DNA from: Dictyobacter sp964657925
GTDB lineage: Bacteria; Chloroflexota; Ktedonobacteria; Ktedonobacterales; Ktedonobacteraceae
Length of the DNA: 64,000 nucleotides
Reading direction: 5' to 3'
NCBI GenBank assembly: GCA_964657925.1
Contig: CAZZWK010000010.1
Coordinates: forward strand, 1 to 64,000
The position numbers and the translations under genes are program-made. This document shows positions 49,707 through 58,865 of this stretch, piece by piece. The notes below the pieces were generated by a model, which was given only the letters and a program-made list of their open reading frames with translations, did no database searches and was not told where the DNA came from. How positions within the stretch are numbered: position 1 is the stretch's first letter; each line of letters opens with the position of its first letter.

Positions 49707-51341
49707 ATGGGTAAGCGTCAATTCATCCAACTGAATACTTCTCAACAAAAAGAAAAGCCGCCGGAACCGATGCCGCAGGAAGCAGACTGGCTAAGTAGAC
49801 GTAAACTCCCAAAAAGGGGGGCACAGCATGCCGTGACAAGCAAGACTGTGCGCTATCCCGCGCTGCCTCCATACACTAAAGATAGAGAGATAGCAGTCAA
49901 GAAACAACAGGATGAGGAAAACGCTGATGGAGAACTTGCAACATTGCCTTCACAGCAGTCGCTCCGTCCCTCGTCCTCGCTCGATCAAGCGACGCAACCT
50001 GCTCTCCAGCATGCGATGCAAAGAGACATACCCTCGTCACAAGCGCAGTATGCAGCGGAGACACTGAAGAAACCGACTAGCGCTGGCACACAAAAGCGTG
50101 ATCGTCCACGCTTCCCTAGCTGGGCGAAGATCGTTATCACTATTTGTGTATTGTTCATTGTTATGGATGGCATTGGATACTGGTATTATCAGGCAAATTT
50201 CGCACGACCGCTCGATGACATCACCAGTCAGAGCGCTATTCGCGAAAAGGTGAACGAGAGTATCGTTAATCCGCTGACGCAGCGCACAAATATCGTGCTG
50301 CTGGGCAGCGATACCGATGGTAAGGGCAACGATCCGAACAGTGGCACGCCGCTGGCGCAGACGGTGATTATCGTCACTATTGATCCGGTCAGCAGATACG
50401 TGGGCATGCTTTCCATTCCCAGAGATATGCAGGTCAGCGATGCGGCGTATGGGTATAGCAATGTCAAGCTGGACGAAGTATTCGAGCACGCGTGGACGGG
50501 CGCGAATGCGAACGAGCGAGCGCGCACGGCGGCGGGACATATCATGGATGTAATTCAGAGTAATTATGGTATTCACAGCGATTATTATGCCTGGGTTGGC
50601 TTGCAGGGATTCATCAAAGTGATCGACGAAGTGGGGGGAGTTGATGTCGATGTGACGCATCCGATGCTTGACGATCTGTATCCTGATGATACGAATAATC
50701 CAGATGGGAACAAGTATGATTATATGCGGCTTTATCTGGCACCGGGTCCACAACATCTGAATGGGCAAGAGGCGCTCGAATACGTGCGTACACGGCACGC
50801 TGACCTGGGAGGCGATTTCGGGCGCACGGAACGTCAGCAGCAGGTTTTGACGCAACTGAAGATGAAGCTTTCGTCCACGGATAGTATCTCCAAGGCGCCC
50901 GCGCTGCTGCATGACCTGGATGGATACTTAATGACCGATATGAGCCTGGCTACGCTGGCGGCAATCGCGCAGGTGGCTAAAGGCATCGATGTCAACAGCA
51001 TCCAGCGCGTCGCGCTGATACCTCCACTTTACGCCAGTCCTGGCCTGCCACGGAACAACTTCGCGCCCATTTGTAGCCGAGTCGAGCCAATCATTCAACA
51101 GATGTTCGATACAACGGCGCAATGCTTGCCACAAACGGCCAGTAGTGAGGTTCGCACCTCCACGATAGCCAGGGGAAACACGCCTGCCTCCATCATGCCA
51201 ATGGCGAATGAACGTTTCAGCCGCGATACGTTTTCCTGGCCGGAGGAAGGTTATGCGGGTCCAGGTGACTTGCGCGCACTTTTCGATCTGCTCTTATTTA
51301 CTGTGTTCGGCGCGTTCGAAGCTATGCAAAATGTGGGGTAG
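49707..51341 (+). CDS. LytR-CpsA-Psr (LCP) family ligase
   Basis: LCP enzymes transfer lipid-linked glycopolymers to peptidoglycan outside the membrane. 544 residues: a disordered cytoplasmic N terminus (about 1-130), one membrane helix (about 134-156) and the LCP domain. Motifs are NIVLLGSDTDG, TVIIVTIDPVSRYVGMLSIPRD, GGVDVDVTHPM and LNGQEALEYVRTRHADLGGDFGRTERQQ. A Ser/Thr-rich tail follows. AGGAG is 6 nt before the ATG. It is followed 23 bp later by the beta-propeller lipoprotein gene, probably cotranscribed. Confidence 0.93.
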   Translation: MGKRQFIQLNTSQQKEKPPEPMPQEADWLSRRKLPKRGAQHAVTSKTVRYPALPPYTKDREIAVKKQQDEENADGELATLPSQQSLRPSSSLDQATQPALQHAMQRDIPSSQAQYAAETLKKPTSAGTQKRDRPRFPSWAKIVITICVLFIVMDGIGYWYYQANFARPLDDITSQSAIREKVNESIVNPLTQRTNIVLLGSDTDGKGNDPNSGTPLAQTVIIVTIDPVSRYVGMLSIPRDMQVSDAAYGYSNVKLDEVFEHAWTGANANERARTAAGHIMDVIQSNYGIHSDYYAWVGLQGFIKVIDEVGGVDVDVTHPMLDDLYPDDTNNPDGNKYDYMRLYLAPGPQHLNGQEALEYVRTRHADLGGDFGRTERQQQVLTQLKMKLSSTDSISKAPALLHDLDGYLMTDMSLATLAAIAQVAKGIDVNSIQRVALIPPLYASPGLPRNNFAPICSRVEPIIQQMFDTTAQCLPQTASSEVRTSTIARGNTPASIMPMANERFSRDTFSWPEEGYAGPGDLRALFDLLLFTVFGAFEAMQNVG

Positions 51342-51364
51342 GCTTTGGGGAAAGGGAGGGCAAG

Positions 51365-52606
51365 ATGAGGCAGAGGGTGATGTGGATAGGGTATCTCGCG
51401 CTGCTAGCGTTGAGTCTGAGTCTGCAAAGTTGTCTGGGTATAGCGGAAAGTCCGTTTCAGAGCAAAGCGATCGGTAAAAATGGCGAGGTCAATATCAATA
51501 CCGAGCAGGCGGCTTTTCGTGGCAAAATATACCTTACATTGGATCGAAATCTGTATGTATTGAACGATAAGAAACAATTGACCCAGTTGACCAGGGGCAT
51601 GGATGTGCGTGATCCAGCGATCTCGCCCAACGGCAAGATGCTCGCCTTTATTGTTAGCTATCAGGATTACAGCGACCTGGCGCTCATGCCAGCGACGGGA
51701 GGGAAAGCGCGGATTTTGCTCAGCGGCAATGGAGCATACGAGTCCAACTATCCCTACGACACGCCCAAGAGCAGCTATCACTGGTTCGCGCAACCGGAAT
51801 GGGCGGCGGACGACGAACATCTGCTGTTTCTCAGCGACCTGGAAAAGTTTTATCCACGCAAGATCGGGGTGGACTCTTTTCTGCTCGACCTGATGGCATT
51901 TGAGATTGACATTCGTCATCCCGACCCCGCGCAGGCGCAGGAGGTAGCCTATAGCACGTATGGAGATGGAGGGTTGCGTGATGCACAGTACCGTCCCAAT
52001 CATGCCGATCAGGTGGTATACACCAGCTACAGTTATGATGCAGCGACACAAAGTCAGCAGGTTGTGCAGATCAACCTGGAAGATGCGAACGCGATAGAGG
52101 AAGATGCGGTTGAGCATCCCGATAACAGGCAATACAGGCCGGGCACCATGCAGATCGAGAGCGATCCAGGGGTGCCACTCACACCGGATCAGCCTGTGCC
52201 GATCACTAATATGGAACCAGCATTTTCTCCGGACGGGGACACACTGGTCTACGTGCGGCGCGAGGATGCATCACATATGAGTTTGTACGATATGGCGGTT
52301 CCTGATGATGTCACATCCGTCGCCAATCCAAACGATGCGGCGAACCTCGAAAAAGGACTTGTGCCGTATAGTAAAGCGGTGCGGTTAGTAACAGGGCAAT
52401 ATGTGAGTCAGCCGGTGTGGTCGCCCGATGGAAGGCAGATCGCGTATTATAGCTATAGCAACGACACGTTTGACTTGTGGCTAGCGCAGGTTGTGCAGAT
52501 AGGCGAAACGCACACCTATAGATTGAAAATAAGCGGACTGACTCAGCTTACCGATACACACGGCGATCTGGATGCGGACTCGCGCATATGCTGGGCGGAG
52601 GATTGA
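51365..52606 (+). CDS. TolB-like beta-propeller lipoprotein
   Basis: 413 residues. A signal peptide ends in the lipobox LQSC (Cys at about 23). The mature part contains WD40-like (PD40) repeats such as DPAISPNGKMLAFIV, PAFSPDGDTLVYVRR and PVWSPDGRQIAYYSY. It is likely anchored on the outer face of the membrane. Function is unknown; the operon with LCP suggests envelope work. GGGAGG precedes the ATG by 5 nt. Confidence 0.85.
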   Translation: MRQRVMWIGYLALLALSLSLQSCLGIAESPFQSKAIGKNGEVNINTEQAAFRGKIYLTLDRNLYVLNDKKQLTQLTRGMDVRDPAISPNGKMLAFIVSYQDYSDLALMPATGGKARILLSGNGAYESNYPYDTPKSSYHWFAQPEWAADDEHLLFLSDLEKFYPRKIGVDSFLLDLMAFEIDIRHPDPAQAQEVAYSTYGDGGLRDAQYRPNHADQVVYTSYSYDAATQSQQVVQINLEDANAIEEDAVEHPDNRQYRPGTMQIESDPGVPLTPDQPVPITNMEPAFSPDGDTLVYVRREDASHMSLYDMAVPDDVTSVANPNDAANLEKGLVPYSKAVRLVTGQYVSQPVWSPDGRQIAYYSYSNDTFDLWLAQVVQIGETHTYRLKISGLTQLTDTHGDLDADSRICWAED

Positions 52607-52664
52607 GAAATGGGAGGGGGTGTTTGATTGCGAGCGGTACTTTATCAAACTCGATAAATATTTC

Positions 52665-52693
52665 TGGACGCGTTATCCCATTAATGATATACT
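52665..52693 (+). promoter_or_regulatory. Possible promoter of the Ser/Thr kinase gene
   Basis: TGGACG, 17 bp, TATACT, about 58 bp upstream of the kinase start. The -35 word is weak. Confidence 0.45.
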
Positions 52694-52750
52694 AGCCACT
52701 GAAAAAGGGATTTTCCAGTTACAGTATTTGCCCAGGTTGCTTGAGGTGAG

Positions 52751-53689
52751 ATGTTGAACCAGTTCGAAGGAACCCTAATTGCTGGACGGTACGAGATTCG
52801 CGAACATATCGCCACAGGCGGTATGGCAAGTGTTTTTAAGACCTGGGATCATCGCGTCGAGCGTATCGTCGCCATCAAAGTATTACGATCCCTGGATAAA
52901 AACGATTTGCGAGCGGTGGAGCGTTTCCGCAGAGAAGCGCGTGCAGCCGCGGCGCTCGCGCATCCCAATGCCGTTACTATTTATGATTTTGTAGAAGAAA
53001 TGGGCCAGTATTTCCTGGTCATGGAATATATTCACGGCCCAACGTTGAAACAGTTGATCGCGCAAAGGCGTCAATTGCAGCCGAGGGAAGCGATCGAGAT
53101 CGCCGCGCAAGTCTGTTCTGTGCTACAGGTAGCGCATGCACGCGGCTTCATTCATCGTGATATCAAACCGCAGAATATTATGCTCGCGTGGAGTGGAGGG
53201 ATGGGGAGTTTGAGCGATGGTGGCGCGTGGGTGAAGTTGACCGACTTCGGGATTGTGCGCGTCGCGGAAGATGCTGGTCTGACCAATAGCGGTATTGTGC
53301 TGGGCACGGCTGACTATCTCTCACCGGAGCAAGCGAGGGGAGAAAAGTTGACGGCCTCCTCGGATTTGTACTCGCTCGGGGTCGTAATGTTCGAGATGCT
53401 GGCGGGGCGTCCGCCATTTATCGGGCCGACCGCAGTTTCTATCGCTATGCAACATGCGACCACGAACCCTCCCCCTTTACGCCAGTTCAACCCGCTTGTG
53501 CCTCCTCTGCTGGAGCAACTTGTCAACCGCATGCTGCAAAAAGAGCCGGAAGATCGTTTTGATTCCGCGGTAGAGATGCAGCAAGCACTGCGTGCCTGTG
53601 CGAAAGAGCTTGTGCGGGCGAAGGCGAGTCCAGCGGCACCCACTCAGATGTATGCACCAAAATATGTTGCCAGTGGCGATGGTCAATGA
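52751..53689 (+). CDS. Eukaryotic-type Ser/Thr protein kinase, soluble
   Basis: 312 residues consisting almost only of a kinase domain. Glycine loop IATGGMASVF, VAIK lysine, catalytic loop FIHRDIKPQNIM, DFG in KLTDFGIVRV, and GTADYLSPEQARG with SSDLYSLGVVMFEML. There is no membrane helix or PASTA domain, unlike PknB; a short Ala-rich tail follows. The inserted loop GGMGSLSDGG lies between the catalytic loop and DFG. The start is ATG 52751 or TTG 52754 (GAGG spacing favours the TTG). Confidence 0.93.
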   Translation: MLNQFEGTLIAGRYEIREHIATGGMASVFKTWDHRVERIVAIKVLRSLDKNDLRAVERFRREARAAAALAHPNAVTIYDFVEEMGQYFLVMEYIHGPTLKQLIAQRRQLQPREAIEIAAQVCSVLQVAHARGFIHRDIKPQNIMLAWSGGMGSLSDGGAWVKLTDFGIVRVAEDAGLTNSGIVLGTADYLSPEQARGEKLTASSDLYSLGVVMFEMLAGRPPFIGPTAVSIAMQHATTNPPPLRQFNPLVPPLLEQLVNRMLQKEPEDRFDSAVEMQQALRACAKELVRAKASPAAPTQMYAPKYVASGDGQ

Positions 53690-53928
53690 TGGAATGCGGA
53701 GATTGGTAAGAGGGGACAGAGGGTAAATTCGTCCAGAGCACTCGTTGTCGCTATTGTGTAGATAGTGGTACTTTTTCCATGCCAGTGATCTGTGTGAAGG
53801 AACATTGCTCGCGTCGTAAGCTATAATAGATGAAGCACTTTTTTTTGTTTTTATACGACTGATTTTGTTGCAGAGTAAACAGCGAGGAGAGACCGTACAG
53901 GCGCTTTCCCCACGGACGGTGATGGAAT

Positions 53929-54315
53929 ATGGAAAAAACACAAATTAGCACGACTCAAGCCCCGGCGGCGATCGGGCCATACAGCCAGGCGATTCGCGTC
54001 GGTCAGTTCCTGTATACCTCGGGGCAGATCGCGCTGGACGCAGAGAGCGGTCAACTTGTGGGGACAGACATACGAGTACAGACGGAGCGTGTGATCCAAA
54101 ATGTGGAGGCGTTGTTGAAGAGTGGGAATTCATCGCTGCAACAAGTGATCAAAACGACGGTTTTTCTTGTTAACATGAATGATTTCGCGGTCATGAACGA
54201 GGTGTATGGTCGTTATTTCGGCGAGACCGCGCCCGCGCGTTCCACAGTGGCTGTGCGAGAATTGCCGCGTAAAGCGCTGGTTGAAATTGAGTGTGTCGCG
54301 CTTATTGCAGATTAA
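53929..54315 (+). CDS. ridA: RidA family enamine/imine deaminase
   Basis: Hydrolyses reactive 2-aminoacrylate and other imines made by PLP enzymes. The 128-residue protein carries the family blocks APAAIGPYSQAIRVGQFLYTSGQI, TTVFLVNMNDFAVMNEVY and the signature PARSTVAVRELPRKALVEIE, with the catalytic Arg in PARST and the C-terminal Glu. It is immediately followed by dnaA (16 bp). Confidence 0.95.
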   Translation: MEKTQISTTQAPAAIGPYSQAIRVGQFLYTSGQIALDAESGQLVGTDIRVQTERVIQNVEALLKSGNSSLQQVIKTTVFLVNMNDFAVMNEVYGRYFGETAPARSTVAVRELPRKALVEIECVALIAD

Positions 54316-54331
54316 GTACGGGGGCAAACAG

Positions 54332-56065
54332 GTGAATACGGCGACAGTTTGGCGGACTGCGGTCAGGCAGCTAGAGAACACCCCTATCGATGGGACGACC
54401 AGAGGCTGGTTGCAAGATGCTCATCTTGAAGAAGAAGATGGCGGTGCTGAGAACGTGTACGAGGCAGAGGGGCAAGAACGTCGCCTCACATTGCAGGTGC
54501 CCAATGACCTTGCGAACGATATCATTACCACGCGCTGGCTACCTTTTTTAGAGGATATGCTGAAAGATATCACGGGTGAAATTGTGACACTCACGATCGC
54601 GCATACAGATGATGAGACACAGGAGCAGCGGGTGCGCGCGACAGAACCGCTCAAGCACGAGATACACAGCGAGCATGAGGCTATGCCCGAAACGCATCCC
54701 GACGAGTTTTATGGTAGTACCGTGAAATTGCCAAGCATGCTGAGAAACGCAGGCGTGCCCATTGCACCGCCAGTACTTGAGAACAACATAACGTACATGC
54801 CGGATGAGAGATACGATCAAGCAGCTATGAATCACCCATTGGATGCGTCAAACGAGGAAGAGGATGAGCCCATCTCGGATGCGGATGCCTATCTACACAC
54901 ACTGCGACACGATGATGTCGTGGAAAGAGGTAATGAGATCTACTACGATCGCATCGCGAAGCCGCCAACGCAAAGTGAGTTCGCCTATGCTTCGCCTGAT
55001 ACGTTGGAAGAGTGGGAGACCGAGCAACGCGCGAACATGCTGGCGCATAATCGCTTGAATTCGCGCTACACGTTCGACGCGTTTATCGTGGGCAATAGCA
55101 ATCGGCTGGCGCATGCCGCTTCGTTAGCCGTCGCCGAGGCACCTGGTGAGTCGTACAATCCTTTGTTCTTGTATGGTGGTGTAGGATTGGGCAAGACCCA
55201 TCTGCTACACGCCATCGGTCACCAGGGAGTACAGACAGGTCTGGCGGTGCTGTATGTATCTTCGGAACAGTTCACCAACGAAATCGTCAACGCGATTCGC
55301 TATCGTACGACCGAAGAATTTCGGGCCAAGTATCGCTCGGTCGATATCTTGCTGGTGGATGATATCCAGTTTATCGCGGGCAAAGAATCGACGGAAGAAG
55401 AGTTTTTCCATACATTCAATAGCCTGTACGAGATGAGCAAGCAGATCGTTATCTGTAGTGACCGCCCGCCGAAAGCAATTTTGAGTCTGGAGGAGCGGCT
55501 GCGCTCGCGCTTCGAGTGGGGATTGATCGCGGATATTCAGCCGCCAGACCTGGAGACCAGGATGGCGATTTTGCGTGTCAAGGCCGATCTGCTGCACTAT
55601 CGCGTTCCCGATGACATTATCTCGTATATTGCTGGACGCGTGCAAACGAATATTCGAGAGTTGGAAGGCTGTCTCAATCGTTTGATGGCGTTTCAGCAGT
55701 TGCATCGTACGGACCTGACGATGGATGTAGCGCGCGCGGCGATGGCTTCGCTGGGCAACGATAGTCACGAGCCGACGCTCAGTGGCAGGCAGATCGCGCA
55801 GATCGTGGCTGATTATTATCACATCTCGTACGACGCCATGTGTGGGAAACAGCGCGATAAGTATATTGTTACGCCGCGTCAGATCGCGATGTATCTGATT
55901 CGGCAGGAGACGCAGATATCGTTGCTGGAGATCGGGCAGATGTTCGGTGGGCGAGATCATAGCACCGTGCTGCACGCATGCGAGAAAATAGAGCGAACGA
56001 TCAATGTCAATCAAGCGCTACGCAGAGAGATCATCGCGATTCGCGAGCAGTTGATGCGTGGCTAA
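54332..56065 (+). CDS. dnaA: Chromosomal replication initiator DnaA
   Basis: Binds DnaA boxes and opens the origin. About 577 residues. Domain I-like N terminus (about 1-90), a long acidic linker (about 90-235), AAA+ domain with GGVGLGKTHLLHAIG (about 281-295), LLVDDIQFIAGKESTEEEFF, and LEERLRSRFEWGLIADIQPP. Domain IV has the box-binding signature GGRDHSTVLHACEKIE. The frame reaches back to 54206 inside ridA; GTG at 54332 with GGGGG 7 nt upstream is chosen. dnaN, recF and gyr genes are not adjacent, so this may not mark the origin, and other copies may exist in the genome. Confidence 0.9.
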   Translation: MNTATVWRTAVRQLENTPIDGTTRGWLQDAHLEEEDGGAENVYEAEGQERRLTLQVPNDLANDIITTRWLPFLEDMLKDITGEIVTLTIAHTDDETQEQRVRATEPLKHEIHSEHEAMPETHPDEFYGSTVKLPSMLRNAGVPIAPPVLENNITYMPDERYDQAAMNHPLDASNEEEDEPISDADAYLHTLRHDDVVERGNEIYYDRIAKPPTQSEFAYASPDTLEEWETEQRANMLAHNRLNSRYTFDAFIVGNSNRLAHAASLAVAEAPGESYNPLFLYGGVGLGKTHLLHAIGHQGVQTGLAVLYVSSEQFTNEIVNAIRYRTTEEFRAKYRSVDILLVDDIQFIAGKESTEEEFFHTFNSLYEMSKQIVICSDRPPKAILSLEERLRSRFEWGLIADIQPPDLETRMAILRVKADLLHYRVPDDIISYIAGRVQTNIRELEGCLNRLMAFQQLHRTDLTMDVARAAMASLGNDSHEPTLSGRQIAQIVADYYHISYDAMCGKQRDKYIVTPRQIAMYLIRQETQISLLEIGQMFGGRDHSTVLHACEKIERTINVNQALRREIIAIREQLMRG

Positions 56066-56076
56066 AGGAACAGACT

Positions 56077-56874
56077 ATGTTACCGTCCTTGCAGGGGCTG
56101 ACCACTTATCTGATCGACCTGGATGGCGTCATCTATCGCGGCGAGGAGCTGGTCGCGGGCGCCAAAGAATTCGTGGAATGGCTGAACGCGAATAAGAAAA
56201 AGTATCTTTTTTTGACCAATAATTCGTTCGCCAGCGAGCAGCAAGTGGTGCAAAAGTTGACGCGGCTGGGCATCGCCACCGATGCTTCGCACGTGATGGG
56301 CGCGGCACAGGCGGCGGTACAGTATATCCAGCGTCACACGCCCGATGCGACCATTTATATTGTGGGTGAAGAGCCGCTATTCGACCTGGTGCGCTCGTAC
56401 CATTTGCATATCGCCAACCCCGATTGGCAGGGTGCGGACGCCGTTTTTGTGGGGCTGGATCGCACATTCAACTATGAAAAACTGACTGGCGCGGTGCTGG
56501 CGGCTAAAAATGGCGCGGCCTTTATCGCCATCAATCGCGATCCGCTGCTACCGATCGCGGGCGGTGAGATCATCGCGGGTTGTGGCACGATGGTGGCGGC
56601 AATCGAGGCGGGCAGCGAGGTGACGCCGGTGGTGATCGGCAAACCTGAACCCACGCTATTGCAAGAGGCGATGAAAAAATTGGGCAGCGAGGTGGGAGAG
56701 ACGATCATGATCGGCGACACGATCAGTGTCGATATCCAGGCGGGCAAGGCTGCGGGCACGTATACGCTGTTAGTACTTTCCGGGAAGGATACCGCAGCAA
56801 GCATGGCGAAATCAACGCTCAAGCCAGATTATGTGTATGAGGATCTAGCCTCCGTTTTGCCGGAGTTGCGCTAA
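56077..56874 (+). CDS. HAD-IIA family phosphatase (NagD/PGP-like)
   Basis: 265 residues. The nucleophile loop is IDLDGVIYRGEE, then FLTNNSFAS, the cap domain (C2a) with GLDRTFNYEKL, GKPEPTLL, and the acidic loop MIGDTISVDIQAGKAAG. This class dephosphorylates small phosphoesters such as p-nitrophenyl phosphate, glycerol-phosphate or phosphoglycolate; the true substrate is unknown. The ATG at 56077 is 11 bp after dnaA with AAAGGAA upstream. Confidence 0.93.
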   Translation: MLPSLQGLTTYLIDLDGVIYRGEELVAGAKEFVEWLNANKKKYLFLTNNSFASEQQVVQKLTRLGIATDASHVMGAAQAAVQYIQRHTPDATIYIVGEEPLFDLVRSYHLHIANPDWQGADAVFVGLDRTFNYEKLTGAVLAAKNGAAFIAINRDPLLPIAGGEIIAGCGTMVAAIEAGSEVTPVVIGKPEPTLLQEAMKKLGSEVGETIMIGDTISVDIQAGKAAGTYTLLVLSGKDTAASMAKSTLKPDYVYEDLASVLPELR

Positions 56875-56952
56875 GAGCATGTTTGGGAAAGCGATGAGGA
56901 GCAGGATTTGATACACTGAATGTATGAATACGAACTATCAAGGAGAGCAATA

Positions 56953-57555
56953 ATGATGCAGCAAGAGGACCATCAACAACGGCTACATCAGAAGGAAACA
57001 GAAGCGGTACGTTCCTTGAATAGTTCCCAGCCAACTCTCATTGTGGTGACCGGCATCATGGCTGCTGGAAAGTCAACTGTAGCGCGTTTGCTTGCACAAC
57101 GTTTTGTGCAAGGCGTGCATATCGAGGCCGATGTGTTGCAACGGATGATTGTCTCAGGTGGCGTTTGGGTTAGCCAACCAGGTGAACCTGATGGAGAAGC
57201 GGCTCGGCAACTTCGCCTGCGTCTCAAGCATCTGTGTCTGCTGGGAAAATCGTTCGTTGAGGCGGGCTTCACAGTCGTGTTGGATGACATTATCCTGGGA
57301 GATCGCTGGCATCAGTTGCAAGAAGAATTACATGGCTTTCCCTTCTCTCTCGTGGTTCTTACTCCGCATGTCGATGTAGTTACTCAGCAACGGGACACGA
57401 ACCGCTCAAAAGATCCACAAGGGTCTGCCTGGGCAGTGTATCTTGATCAGATGCTCCATACGACGATGGCAGACATTGGTCTCTGGATTGATACCTCTGA
57501 GCTGACACCAGAGGAAACCATTGAGCAGATTCTGCGCCGCCTCTCAGCTAGCTAA
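56953..57555 (+). CDS. P-loop kinase (AAA_33/zeta-toxin-like or chloramphenicol phosphotransferase-like)
   Basis: 200 residues. Walker A TGIMAAGKSTVARLLAQ near residue 36, with an EADVL segment that may take the DXX role; a lid region with QRDTNRS follows. The fold is a small-molecule kinase. Substrate is unknown; it could be a nucleoside, sugar or antibiotic kinase. AAGGAG is seven nt before the ATG at 56953. Confidence 0.75.
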   Translation: MMQQEDHQQRLHQKETEAVRSLNSSQPTLIVVTGIMAAGKSTVARLLAQRFVQGVHIEADVLQRMIVSGGVWVSQPGEPDGEAARQLRLRLKHLCLLGKSFVEAGFTVVLDDIILGDRWHQLQEELHGFPFSLVVLTPHVDVVTQQRDTNRSKDPQGSAWAVYLDQMLHTTMADIGLWIDTSELTPEETIEQILRRLSAS

Positions 57556-57566
57556 AGAGAGCGAAA

Positions 57567-57576
57567 NNNNNNNNNN
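57567..57576. other. Assembly gap of 10 N
   Basis: Ten N bases between the P-loop kinase stop and the palindromic repeat. The fixed length suggests a closed or estimated join beside a structure that is hard to sequence. Confidence 0.9.
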
Positions 57577-57639
57577 GAGAACATGGATGAACCGCGGGGC
57601 AAACCATGCGTTTGCCCCACGCGGTTCATCCATGTTCTC
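57577..57639. terminator. Long palindrome built on a family I repeat, between convergent genes
   Basis: Sixteen-base arms GAGAACATGGATGAAC and GTTCATCCATGTTCTC enclose a family I core (CGCGGGGCAAAC, CATGC, GTTTGCCCCACGCG). One unpaired base breaks an otherwise perfect 29-bp stem. It lies 3 bp from the thioesterase stop and 21 bp from the kinase stop and may terminate both. An assembly fold-back is possible because the 10-N gap adjoins it. Confidence 0.6.
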
Positions 57640-57642
57640 TAT

Positions 57643-58092
57643 TTAGGTGGTGAGGGGACTGGCTTGCTCCGGTGAGCGGTCGACGACGGCCATGGTGCAA
57701 CGCGAGATACAGATCAGCTTCTGCTGCTCATCGACGATTTTGATATCCCAGATGTGGGTTGTGCGTCCCAGGTGGAGCAATGTCGCGGTGGCGGTGATGG
57801 TGCCATCGCGTTTCGGGCGCACGTGATTGGCGTTGATCTCCAGGCCAAAGGTCATCTGGCGTTGCTGATCGATGTGCAGAAAGCTCGCGATCGAGGCCAC
57901 CGTTTCCGCCAGCAGCACGGAGACACCGCCATGCAGGTAGCCGAGGTTCTGGCGCTGGTTGGGTCCAACGGGCATGGAGGCGGTTACATGATCCTGGGTG
58001 GCCTCGACGATGGTGATATCGAGTGTTTCCATGACGGTGCCATGCCGGGTAGCATTCAAGCGGGCGATTAGTTGAGCCTGTGCGTCATCCAC
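57643..58092 (-). CDS. PaaI/YdiI-like hotdog thioesterase
   Basis: 149 residues. Hotdog motifs: TASMPVGPNQRQNLGYLHGGVSV (read in part as NLGYLHGGVSVLLAE), with the catalytic Glu/Asp in the LLAETVAS helix. Likely hydrolyses acyl- or aryl-CoA thioesters. The frame extends to 58134 into a family I repeat, but GTG at 58092 has GGAG 7 nt upstream, so the upstream part is judged non-coding. Confidence 0.88.
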   Translation of the reverse strand: MDDAQAQLIARLNATRHGTVMETLDITIVEATQDHVTASMPVGPNQRQNLGYLHGGVSVLLAETVASIASFLHIDQQRQMTFGLEINANHVRPKRDGTITATATLLHLGRTTHIWDIKIVDEQQKLICISRCTMAVVDRSPEQASPLTT

Positions 58093-58126
58093 ATATTTTC
58101 TCCGTTTTTTATTCGTTGCATTTTGC

Positions 58127-58157
58127 ATGGGCAAACGCGTAGTTTGCCCTACGCAGT
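58127..58157. repeat. REP-like repeat, family I
   Basis: ATGGGCAAACGCGTAGTTTGCCCTACGCAG, between the unknown membrane protein stop and the thioesterase start. Confidence 0.7.
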
Positions 58158-58161
58158 GTTT

Positions 58162-58794
58162 TTAGACGCCTTCCTGGTGCGAGGGGGTGGCGATGTGACG
58201 GGTGTTCTGCTGATTGCGTTCCTGCTCGACCGCTATAAAGGGAGTTTTCTCGGCTTTGCGCCAAAAGAGGTAGAAACCGGCGTAGAAGGCGAGCGGCCAG
58301 AAGAGGATGGTCACGATGATGGAGAGCGGAATGTTTTCCCACATCTGATAGGATGTGCGCGCCAGGCCACCGGTGATATCGCGGATGATGCAGAAAAGCG
58401 GCATGCCGAAGAGCACGAGGTAAGAGAACCAGCGCGTGCGCCCATTCCAGCAGCGCCAGATCATCAGATAGGCGAGACTACCGTAGATGAAGATGGGAGA
58501 AAAGTAAAACGGTAGGGGCACATGCAGGAAGGCCAGAGACTGACCGTAAATCGTGTAAACGAAGGCCTGGACTGGCGCTGCATGGGCGGGAATGGTGACT
58601 TTGATCAGATCGTAATACCACCAGTGGGCATAATATGCGATGATATCAACAAGCAAGTTGACCACACCCACGATCAGTCCAGCGAGCAGAGAGTACCAGA
58701 AGACAGTTCTGGTGGGACGTACGAACAGCATGCATGCCAGGTAAAAAAGCAAAAGAAAAGGGACTACGAGGGTTAAAAAAACCAGGGCCTCCAT
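58162..58794 (-). CDS. Polytopic membrane protein, unknown
   Basis: 210 residues with six hydrophobic helices and few charged residues between them; segments include VFWYSLLAGLIVGVVNLLVDIIAY and YAHWWYYD. It ends in a basic tail (FWRKAEKTPF). No family is recognised with confidence. AAGGAG six nt before the ATG supports it. It may be cotranscribed with the thioesterase gene 69 bp downstream. Confidence 0.7.
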   Translation of the reverse strand: MEALVFLTLVVPFLLLFYLACMLFVRPTRTVFWYSLLAGLIVGVVNLLVDIIAYYAHWWYYDLIKVTIPAHAAPVQAFVYTIYGQSLAFLHVPLPFYFSPIFIYGSLAYLMIWRCWNGRTRWFSYLVLFGMPLFCIIRDITGGLARTSYQMWENIPLSIIVTILFWPLAFYAGFYLFWRKAEKTPFIAVEQERNQQNTRHIATPSHQEGV

Positions 58795-58865
58795 GAAAAA
58801 CTCCTTGTATATTTGTAATATAGTTTAAGTGGAGAAGTCGCTAAGGAGGTGAGTGAACGCAAGCG

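Noticed and set aside
50037..50912. 291-codon minus-strand frame opposite the LCP gene
   Set aside because: Antisense shadow of a gene with clear LCP motifs; His/Arg/Ile-rich composition without a family match.
55205..56014. 269-codon minus-strand frame opposite dnaA
   Set aside because: Antisense shadow of the AAA+ and box-binding domains.
57577..58162. Possible CRISPR or integron-like array from clustered short palindromes
   Set aside because: Copies are single, at irregular distances, without uniform spacers, and match intergenic repeats elsewhere in the window.
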